A stretch of DNA of 41,690 nt, taken from positions 1 through 41,690 of the forward strand of contig JAKAWH010000012.1 in assembly GCA_021817065.1 (NCBI GenBank), read 5' to 3'. This DNA is from Actinomycetes bacterium (GTDB lineage Bacteria; Actinomycetota; Acidimicrobiia; Acidimicrobiales; JAKAVM01). Position 1 is the stretch's first letter; each line of letters starts with the position of its first letter. A program made the position numbers and the translations under genes. This document shows, piece after piece, positions 7,885 to 13,678 of the stretch. The notes below the pieces were generated by a model. It worked only from the letters and a program-made list of their open reading frames with translations, was not told where the DNA came from and made no database searches.

Positions 7885-8334
7885 TCAAATTCCTGTATGG
7901 CCGAAACCACCACCGCCCCGCTCGCTGGGGGGCAGGCTGGGGACCTGCTCGTATGAGCACCGCTCCACCCGCTGTACGACCAACTGGGCGATCCGATCCC
8001 CCGGGCGGACCTCGTACGGCGTGACCGGATCCAGGTTGACCAGAAGCACACAGATCTCACCCCGGTAGCCCGAATCGATCAGGCCGGGCGTGTTGAGGCA
8101 GGTGACTCCATGGCGGGCGGCGAGACCGCTTCGAGGCTGGATGAATCCCGCGTAGCCGGGCGGAAGTGCCAGAGCGACTCCGGTGGGAACAAGTGCCCGA
8201 CCGCCCCCCGGTGCGAGGGTCGCTTCTTCGCGGGCGACCAGGTCGGCTCCCGCGTCGCCGTCCCGCGCATAGGAGGGGAGGGATATTTTCGGATCGAGGA
8301 GGGTGACGGGGACGCTGAGCGGTGCCGATTCCAC
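7885..8334 (-). CDS. dut: dUTP diphosphatase (dUTPase)
   Basis: Homotrimeric dUTPase that hydrolyses dUTP to dUMP and pyrophosphate, keeping uracil out of DNA and supplying dUMP for dTTP synthesis. All five family motifs are present in 149 residues: DAGADL (1), PRSGLA (2), NTPGLIDSGYRGEI (3, with the catalytic Asp and the uracil-gating Tyr), GDRIAQLVV (4) and the C-terminal ERGGGGFGHTG (5), where actinobacterial enzymes usually have RGxGGFGSTG. Divergent from orn with about 120 bases between the starts. Confidence 0.96.
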   Translation of the reverse strand: MESAPLSVPVTLLDPKISLPSYARDGDAGADLVAREEATLAPGGGRALVPTGVALALPPGYAGFIQPRSGLAARHGVTCLNTPGLIDSGYRGEICVLLVNLDPVTPYEVRPGDRIAQLVVQRVERCSYEQVPSLPPSERGGGGFGHTGI

Positions 8335-8445
8335 GGCGCAAGGCTAACGGCCAGAGACTCTTCGTACCTGCGGCGCCCACTTTGCTTGCCGGCACCGCTA
8401 TGGCTCTAGCTGTGCTCTGCTTACCGGAAACGCTCCGGCGGCGCC

Positions 8446-8451
8446 TAGGAT
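8446..8451 (+). promoter_or_regulatory. Candidate -10 element for a leaderless orn transcript
   Basis: TAGGAT fits the actinobacterial -10 pattern TAnnnT and ends seven bases before the orn ATG. No Shine-Dalgarno sequence lies in front of that ATG. Together these fit transcription starting at or next to the start codon. The -35 region is not distinctive. Confidence 0.4.
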
Positions 8452-8457
8452 GCCGGA

Positions 8458-8991
8458 ATGCTCGTTTGGATGGATCTTGAGATGACCGGGCTCGACCCGC
8501 AGGTCGACGTCATCGTCGAGATCGCGACCCTGGTGACCGACGACGACCTCACCATCGTGGCGGAAGGTCCCGACCTGGTAGTCAGGGCCCCGGAGGAGAA
8601 ACTGGCTGCCATGGATCCCTACGTTGTGAAGATGCACACCAAGAGCGGATTGCTCGACGAGATTCGGACTTCGAAGGTCTCTCTGGTCGATGCAGGCGAC
8701 ATGACCCTCGAATTCATCAAGAATCACGTGCCGGAACCTCGATCCGTTCCGCTCGCGGGCAACTCGATCGGACAAGACCGCCGGTTCCTGCTCCGGTATC
8801 TGCCAGAGATCGAGGAGCATCTCCACTACCGATCGGTCGACGTCTCGACGGTGAAGGAGCTGTGCCGCCGGTGGTACCCGGATGTCCTGGCGGCAGCGCC
8901 AGCCAAAGCGGAAACTCACCGAGCGATGGACGATATCAAGGAGAGTGTTGCCGAGCTGGTCTATTTCCGGCAGCAGATGTTCAGAGCCTGA
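8458..8991 (+). CDS. orn: Oligoribonuclease
   Basis: DEDDh-family 3'-5' exonuclease that degrades short RNA oligomers, including pGpG from cyclic di-GMP breakdown, to mononucleotides. The 177-residue length is typical. ExoI is MDLEMTGLD (Asp6, Glu8), ExoII surrounds GNSIGQDRRFL, and ExoIII is HRAMDDIKESV with the catalytic His and Asp. The YRSVDVSTVKELCRRWYP stretch is characteristic of Orn. The gene is monocistronic, ending at a strong hairpin shared with the convergent peroxiredoxin gene. Confidence 0.97.
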   Translation: MLVWMDLEMTGLDPQVDVIVEIATLVTDDDLTIVAEGPDLVVRAPEEKLAAMDPYVVKMHTKSGLLDEIRTSKVSLVDAGDMTLEFIKNHVPEPRSVPLAGNSIGQDRRFLLRYLPEIEEHLHYRSVDVSTVKELCRRWYPDVLAAAPAKAETHRAMDDIKESVAELVYFRQQMFRA

Positions 8992-8996
8992 ACCGG

Positions 8997-9033
8997 CGCC
9001 GACCCCGGCACCAGGCGCGTACCGGGGTCGGCG
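8997..9033. terminator. Bidirectional terminator hairpin between orn and the peroxiredoxin gene
   Basis: CGCCGACCCCGG and CCGGGGTCGGCG form a perfect 12-bp stem around a 13-base loop. It starts six bases after the orn stop and lies 15 bases from the peroxiredoxin stop, between two convergent genes. No pronounced T-run is present, as is common in high-G+C actinobacteria. Confidence 0.8.
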
Positions 9034-9047
9034 GTTCGGATTAGTTG

Positions 9048-9683
9048 CTACTTGTTGGGCTGGGGAGTCAGTCGTAGATAGGGCTTCAGGGTGTTGAAGC
9101 CCTTGGGGAACTTGACCTTGGCCTCCTCGTCGGGGATGGAGGGTGCGATCACCACGTCCCCGCCGTAGACCCAGTTGACCGGGGTGGACACCTGGTAGTT
9201 GGCGGTGAGTTGGAGGGAGTCGATCACCCGGAGGATCTCGTCGAAGTTGCGGCCTGTCGAAGCCGGGTAGGTGATGGTCAATTTGATCTTCTTGTCCGGG
9301 CCGATGATGAAGACCGAGCGCACCGTTAGCGAGTCGAGCGACTTGGGGTGGATCATCCCGTACAGCTCGGCAACCTTCTTATCCGGATCGCCGATCATCG
9401 GAAAGTTGACTTCCTGTCCCTGGGTCTCTTCGATGTCCTTGGCCCATTCGTTGTGGTCGGCCACCGTGTCGACCGACAGGCCGATCACCTTGACGTTGCG
9501 CCGGTCGAAATCTGGTTTGAGCTTGGCGGTGTAGCCCAGCTCGGTGGTGCATACTGGGGTGAAGTCCTTGGGGTGGGAGAAGAGGACCCCCCAGGAGTCC
9601 CCCAGCCACTCGTGGAAGCGGATGGTGCCGTCGGTGGTCTCGGCCTCGAAATCCGGGGCCTCGTCGCCAAGCTGCAGAGCCAT
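9048..9683 (-). CDS. 1-Cys peroxiredoxin (Prx6 type)
   Basis: Thiol peroxidase reducing hydrogen peroxide and organic hydroperoxides in the cytoplasm. In the AhpC/TSA fold, the peroxidatic cysteine is Cys45 in DFTPVCTTE. The Prx6 subfamily is indicated by the length (211 residues), VIGLSVDTVADHNEWAKDIE and the C-terminal extension with TPVNWVYGGDVVIAPSIPDE. No resolving cysteine is seen. I start at ATG 9683, six bases after GAGGTAA; the TTG six bases further up is less likely. No partner reductase gene is nearby. Confidence 0.94.
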   Translation of the reverse strand: MALQLGDEAPDFEAETTDGTIRFHEWLGDSWGVLFSHPKDFTPVCTTELGYTAKLKPDFDRRNVKVIGLSVDTVADHNEWAKDIEETQGQEVNFPMIGDPDKKVAELYGMIHPKSLDSLTVRSVFIIGPDKKIKLTITYPASTGRNFDEILRVIDSLQLTANYQVSTPVNWVYGGDVVIAPSIPDEEAKVKFPKGFNTLKPYLRLTPQPNK

Positions 9684-9830
9684 TGTCAATTACCTCTTTC
9701 GTGCTGGAATCAGCGGTCGCCTGACATCCTAGCTAGTTCGCCGGCAAAAGTCGACCTGGCAGGTCGGGTTTTGGGAAAAGGGCGCCATCCAGGATTTTCA
9801 GTCGGCCGGGGCGCTCAGGCCCGATGGATC

Positions 9831-10223
9831 TCAGCCCGGAGCAACCACGGGCAACCCCTCGGCCAGCGCCGCTTCGGCGAGTCGTTGGTCATATGCGACG
9901 AACGCACTGAGATACCCGCGCAGGGTCATCGCACTGGCCAGGTGGATGGCGTCGAGGGTGCGGAGCGACGGCTGCCCGACGTCGATCGCCCGCTCGACCA
10001 CCCGAGGAGCGATCGTGATCGTCTCGAACTCCGCGAGCATCTGCTGGGCGATCGCGAGACACTGAGGATCGGCCCGCTGGCAAGCCCGGAACATATCGAC
10101 CCGGCCCAGATCACTGGTGACCTTTAGCCGCTGCGAATCTGCCGTGAGCCACTCACGCAGAATCATTGACTCTCGTTCGCGAATGACGAGCTTCATCAAT
10201 GCCGACGTGTCCAGATAGATCAT
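9831..10223 (-). CDS. vapC: VapC-type PIN-domain toxin ribonuclease
   Basis: Mg-dependent endoribonuclease toxin of 130 residues. The PIN-domain acidic residues are visible: Asp5 in MIYLDTSALMKL, a conserved Glu in the RERES region, Asp in LRTLDAIHLASA and Asp in FVAYDQRLAEAA. The frame runs upstream to 10412 without family similarity; the ATG at 10223 gives the canonical start and overlaps the antitoxin stop by ATGA. The toxin looks complete, but its antitoxin is truncated (see next entry). Confidence 0.9.
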   Translation of the reverse strand: MIYLDTSALMKLVIRERESMILREWLTADSQRLKVTSDLGRVDMFRACQRADPQCLAIAQQMLAEFETITIAPRVVERAIDVGQPSLRTLDAIHLASAMTLRGYLSAFVAYDQRLAEAALAEGLPVVAPG

Positions 10224-10390
10224 GGGAACCTCTCCTCCCTCGCCTTGTCCAGGATTTCCTGGGTGGAGGGCGAACCAGGGGGCAACGGCATCGGTTCGGG
10301 CAGCCGCATCGGCGCGAACGGATCCTTTTTGCTGGGGATGAGTAGCCCCTCCCGGATGAGCTGCTCGCGGAGGGACTGCTGTTCCGATGG
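10220..10390 (-). pseudogene. VapB antitoxin stub lacking its DNA-binding N-terminus
   Basis: In the frame whose TGA overlaps the vapC ATG, codons read SEQQSLREQLIREGLLIPSK and on through PMPLPPGSPSTQEILDKARE, ending EERFP. That is the C-terminal, toxin-binding tail usual for VapB antitoxins. Upstream an in-frame TAG ends the frame near 10412, with no ATG, GTG or TTG before this block. The only in-frame ATG is at 10309, giving a 29-residue peptide. The N-terminal DNA-binding and dimerisation half is therefore missing, cut about 30 bases from the start of the divergent PIG-L gene. Confidence 0.7.
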
Positions 10391-10420
10391 TGGTAGAAGC
10401 GGCCGCTACCATCGACCTCC

Positions 10421-11143
10421 ATGGAACCCGCTCCTTGCCCCCCGACCCGCGCTCTGGCGGTTCTCGCTCACCCCGACGACGTGGATTTCGGCTGCGGAGG
10501 CACCATCGCCTCGTGGACCGAAGCAGGAGCGCAGGTGACCTACTGCATCGTCACCGACGGCGCGGCCGGCGGATCCGACCGATCGATTCCCCGGGACGAA
10601 ATGGCCCGATTGCGCGAATCAGAGCAAAGGGCCGCGGCCAAGCTGGTCGGGGTCGACGAAGTGCGTTTTCTCGGTTATCCAGACGGCGCTCTCCAGGTGA
10701 CTATGGACCTGCGCCGCGACATCTCCCGAGTGATCCGACAGGTGCGGCCGGACCGGGTGGTCTGCCAGTCGCCGGAGAGGTGGTGGGAGCGGATCCAGGC
10801 GAGCCACCCCGACCACCTGGCGGCGGGGGAGGCGTGCCTCGCGGCGGTCTATCCAGACGCGCGGAATCCTTTTGCCTTTCCGGACCTGCTGGAAAAGGAG
10901 GGGCTGGAGCCATGGACGGTCCCCGAGGTCTGGATGATGGCCTCCCCCCGGATGTCCCACTACGTGGACGTCACCGCCACCGTCGACCGGAAGATCAATG
11001 CGCTGCAATGCCACGCAACCCAGATCACCGACCCGCCCGCTCTGGAGCAGACCGTGAAAGGGTGGCTATCCCGCATGGCAGCCCAGCAGGGCCTGCCCGA
11101 CGGCACCTACGTCGAAGGTTTTCAGATAGTCACAATTCCTTAG
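10421..11143 (+). CDS. PIG-L family deacetylase
   Basis: Zinc-dependent amidase/deacetylase of the PIG-L (LmbE) family, which in actinobacteria includes MshB and Mca of mycothiol metabolism as well as sugar N-deacetylases. The N-terminal AHPDDVDFGCGG holds the metal-binding His and Asp with the general-base Asp (residues 16-27). SHPDHLAAGEA, about 110 residues later, supplies the third ligand. The 240-residue length is near the family norm. No other mycothiol gene is present, so the substrate stays open. It ends at a hairpin shared with the convergent substrate-binding protein gene. Confidence 0.9.
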   Translation: MEPAPCPPTRALAVLAHPDDVDFGCGGTIASWTEAGAQVTYCIVTDGAAGGSDRSIPRDEMARLRESEQRAAAKLVGVDEVRFLGYPDGALQVTMDLRRDISRVIRQVRPDRVVCQSPERWWERIQASHPDHLAAGEACLAAVYPDARNPFAFPDLLEKEGLEPWTVPEVWMMASPRMSHYVDVTATVDRKINALQCHATQITDPPALEQTVKGWLSRMAAQQGLPDGTYVEGFQIVTIP

Positions 11144-11157
11144 AAACCGGGGGAGCG

Positions 11158-11176
11158 GGCCACCGGCGAGGTGGCC
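11158..11176. terminator. Hairpin between convergent genes
   Basis: GGCCACC-GGCGA-GGTGGCC forms a perfect 7-bp stem with a five-base loop, placed 14 bases after the PIG-L stop and about 40 bases beyond the end of the convergent substrate-binding protein gene. No T-run follows. Confidence 0.5.
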
Positions 11177-11213
11177 AAAGGGGCACTGGAAACCGGGGTG
11201 AGCCGCAGGAGTG

Positions 11214-12800
11214 CTAGCCGCAGTCAAGCATGTCGTGCGGGATCTGTGTCGCGGCGCGCTGGTATGAGTAGTGCTGGCCCCGGTTGCATGCCACCAGGGC
11301 ACCACGAGCCCCATCGAGGTTGGATATCGCGGTGGGGTCCCAGTGGACGATCTGGAAAGTGGATGCCGGATCTGCTAAATCGTTCCCGAAGGTCCACTGA
11401 CCGAACATCCCATTGGGCTTGGAATCCATCAGCGAGTGGAATCCTCGATCGAAGGTCTGTGGGGTGAGATCGGGCCCCGCTTGCTGAAGGGCCGAGAAGA
11501 AGAGAACGACCGGAGCGTACGTCCACCCGAGGGTGTAGCTGGGCAGTGGCTTCTGACCGGTCGCCGCCATCTGCACCACCTTGTAGTCCTCCTGACTGGT
11601 CGCAGGCTCCGAAACCAGGCCCACCGCGAGCATGTGGGTCATCTCGGCGGGTGCCTCCCTGTCGAATGCCCGGAGCGACAACTCGGCATTCTCGAAGCCG
11701 CCGACGTCGGTGGATACAAGGATCCATTCCGGGTGGTAGCCAATCGAGCTCGCTATCGACATCAAGAGGCCGGGGGTTATCGGGTCGGCGGTGTCGTCGA
11801 TGATCGTTGTGACTCCCAACTCCTTCATCCTTTCCACAATGGTGGTGAACTGCTCGATCGCAGACGATGCCGAGTAGTTGTACTGGGAGCGGTTGGCGAG
11901 GTGGATACCGTACGTTGCCAAGTCAGAAATGAGCCCGTCGGCACAGCTCACTTCTACGGGATCGATGTTGTTCACCAGCCCGAACGAGCGCACCTTCGAT
12001 TGCAGCGAGGTGTCTCCCGCGAAGGTCGCCTTAAACCCGACCATGGTCCGGCCGGCGAGTGCCGCAATAGCGGTATTCAACTTGGTGCAGTCGGGACCTT
12101 GCGTGTACGCGTAAGGCTGCTCCTGCCGGGTGGCCTCCGAGGTCTGCACGAAGGACAGGGGGAAGGTGATGATGTGCTTGCTCATCAGGGAGCGGTCGTA
12201 ATACTCGCTTCCCGCGGACATCGACATGTCGGCAAAAGCACCGAGATCTTGTGCAGTGGCGGCGTCAGCTTCCGCCTGGGCCATGCCACCTCCGGTCATC
12301 TCCTGCAGAAAGTCCCCCTGTCCCTGGAACGGTTTCAACACCACCTGGCGTCCATAGAGTTCGAAATTCTTGTTGAAGACCTTGATTTCTGAACGGAGGG
12401 CGTTGATCTGCTCGGTGGTGGTCCCGATCATCGACGAAGGGATCATCGAATAGATGACCTGAAGCTGGCGGGAGGAGAAGAGCCGGTAGGTGATGGTGAT
12501 CGTGGACCGGCTGACACCCGGCGAGGTGGCTCCCCCGTTCTGCCCGTGCCATGCGGGCACGCACTCTGGAGCGTAAGCCGACCAGGGGACCTGGCGGATT
12601 CCGGGCCCGCACTTCACTCCGCCCACGGTGAGCCCCGGGGTTCCGGGAGCCGCCGGTGGAGTGATCCCTGCCGGCAATGACCAGCTTCCTCCCTGCCCGG
12701 ATGTGGCCGGACCGGTGGAGGACGACACCGATGGGACGAAGAGGAGGGCGAGGGCCAGCGCGCCGAGAACAGCAGCGGATGCTGCGTATCGGCGCACCAT
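11214..12800 (-). CDS. Secreted type-1 periplasmic-binding-protein-like substrate-binding protein
   Basis: Exported ligand-binding protein of 528 residues. The N-terminus MVRRYAASAAVLGALALALL is a signal peptide with a likely cleavage site near VSSSTGPATS. The mature part resembles the branched-chain amino acid / amide type-1 binding fold: TITYRLFSSRQL, then SEIKVFNKNFELYGRQVVLK, a Cys-flanked DCTKLN...VSCADG region, and GVTTIIDDTADPITPGLLMS. The start is the ATG at 12800, which gives the signal peptide; the open frame continues to 12992 in other sequence. No permease or ATPase genes adjoin it. A perfect match to the KstR operator consensus lies 97 bases upstream, which would place it in a lipid or steroid catabolic regulon. 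Ligand unknown. Confidence 0.8.
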   Translation of the reverse strand: MVRRYAASAAVLGALALALLFVPSVSSSTGPATSGQGGSWSLPAGITPPAAPGTPGLTVGGVKCGPGIRQVPWSAYAPECVPAWHGQNGGATSPGVSRSTITITYRLFSSRQLQVIYSMIPSSMIGTTTEQINALRSEIKVFNKNFELYGRQVVLKPFQGQGDFLQEMTGGGMAQAEADAATAQDLGAFADMSMSAGSEYYDRSLMSKHIITFPLSFVQTSEATRQEQPYAYTQGPDCTKLNTAIAALAGRTMVGFKATFAGDTSLQSKVRSFGLVNNIDPVEVSCADGLISDLATYGIHLANRSQYNYSASSAIEQFTTIVERMKELGVTTIIDDTADPITPGLLMSIASSIGYHPEWILVSTDVGGFENAELSLRAFDREAPAEMTHMLAVGLVSEPATSQEDYKVVQMAATGQKPLPSYTLGWTYAPVVLFFSALQQAGPDLTPQTFDRGFHSLMDSKPNGMFGQWTFGNDLADPASTFQIVHWDPTAISNLDGARGALVACNRGQHYSYQRAATQIPHDMLDCG

Positions 12801-12896
12801 CGTGAACCCACGAAGACTTTGCACGCTACTTACCGGTGACGTGTGACATGCGACCCCAGATCCTCGGACCAACGACTTCGCAACCCGACCGCGAAG

Positions 12897-12910
12897 TGTA
12901 ACCGGTTCTA
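12897..12910. promoter_or_regulatory. KstR-like operator, perfect consensus match
   Basis: TGTAACCGGTTCTA matches TnnAACnnGTTnnA at every fixed position. It lies in the 139-base gap upstream of the substrate-binding protein gene (start 12800) and downstream of the nitrobindin stop. In mycobacteria this motif binds KstR, the TetR-family repressor of cholesterol catabolism genes. Its use here is inferred. Confidence 0.55.
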
Positions 12911-12939
12911 GTCCTCCCTGCCCATCCCGGCGGGCCGGG

Positions 12940-13482
12940 CTAAACGACTTTGACCAGCTCGGCCGACAGGTGGTGGTGGGCGGGGAGACCACCGGCCGCC
13001 ATGCGCAACCGGTATCGAAGGACTTCCCCGTCGACCAGGATGCTCCGCCCGACAGCCGTGACGTTCTTGGCAGTCGAGGTTCCGTTCACCGTGGTCGAGA
13101 CAAGCTCGATCTTGCCTGCCTCGAGGATGCCCTCCGAGATCTCGACCAAACCGGTTGCGTGGGCGATCACCGCCTCGACCCGACGGGGGGCAGGGCCACA
13201 CAGGCGCAGGTAGCCGGTCTCCGAGTGCATCGGCGACCCGTCCTCCAGGCTCCAAGTCTGCTGGGAGTACACCAGGTAGGGCTTGGCATTGTGAGTGAGG
13301 ACGATCTCTTCCCCATAGGCAAAAGGGGAAATGGTGGGGTATTCGCCTGTGCCCTCGCCCTGCCAGGTTCCCAGCAGGAAGGCCAGCGGCTCGACGTCTG
13401 GATGGACTCCGATCTCCCCGTCGCCCACCGGCCGGAGATGGTGGGGTCGTTCCGGGTTAGCTGCGTGGGAGCTGATGGACAC
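12940..13482 (-). CDS. Nitrobindin-family heme-binding beta-barrel protein
   Basis: Small beta-barrel protein related to fatty-acid-binding proteins. Characterised nitrobindins bind ferric heme and interact with NO or peroxynitrite. The N-terminal signature LLGTWQGEGTGEYPTI contains the GxWxGxG motif, followed by FAYGEEIVLTHN, a METGYLR-like block (SETGYLRLCG) and the C-terminal RYRLRMAAGGLPAHHHLSAE with the His cluster expected near the heme ligand. I use the GTG at 13482, which removes a non-conserved leader; an in-frame ATG at 13548 would add 22 residues. It may be co-transcribed with the regulator gene upstream, about 200 bases away. The gap 13483-13678 holds nothing else I can identify. 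Confidence 0.85.
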   Translation of the reverse strand: MSISSHAANPERPHHLRPVGDGEIGVHPDVEPLAFLLGTWQGEGTGEYPTISPFAYGEEIVLTHNAKPYLVYSQQTWSLEDGSPMHSETGYLRLCGPAPRRVEAVIAHATGLVEISEGILEAGKIELVSTTVNGTSTAKNVTAVGRSILVDGEVLRYRLRMAAGGLPAHHHLSAELVKVV

Positions 13483-13678
13483 GGATGCACCATACCTGAA
13501 AGTCGGACCCGATACCACTGAGAGTGCCGGTGCAGGTGGGAGCCTCATACCGCAAGGAGTGTTCTGCCAAACGCTCGTAGCATCCGGACTCCTGACGACG
13601 CATTCTTACTGGTGCCGCGAAACGGGGCGGACGGGGATTCGAGGGCAAGGGAAGAGGAAGGGCTCTGCACCATGCTGG

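Noticed and set aside
10224-10412. N-terminal extension of vapC as a fusion protein
   Set aside because: The extension is in another frame from the VapB tail and shows no similarity; the ATG at 10223 fits the PIN domain and the ATGA overlap.
12940-12992. GTG at 12992 as the start of the substrate-binding protein
   Set aside because: It would place the start inside the nitrobindin gene and hide the signal peptide; the ATG at 12800 exposes it.
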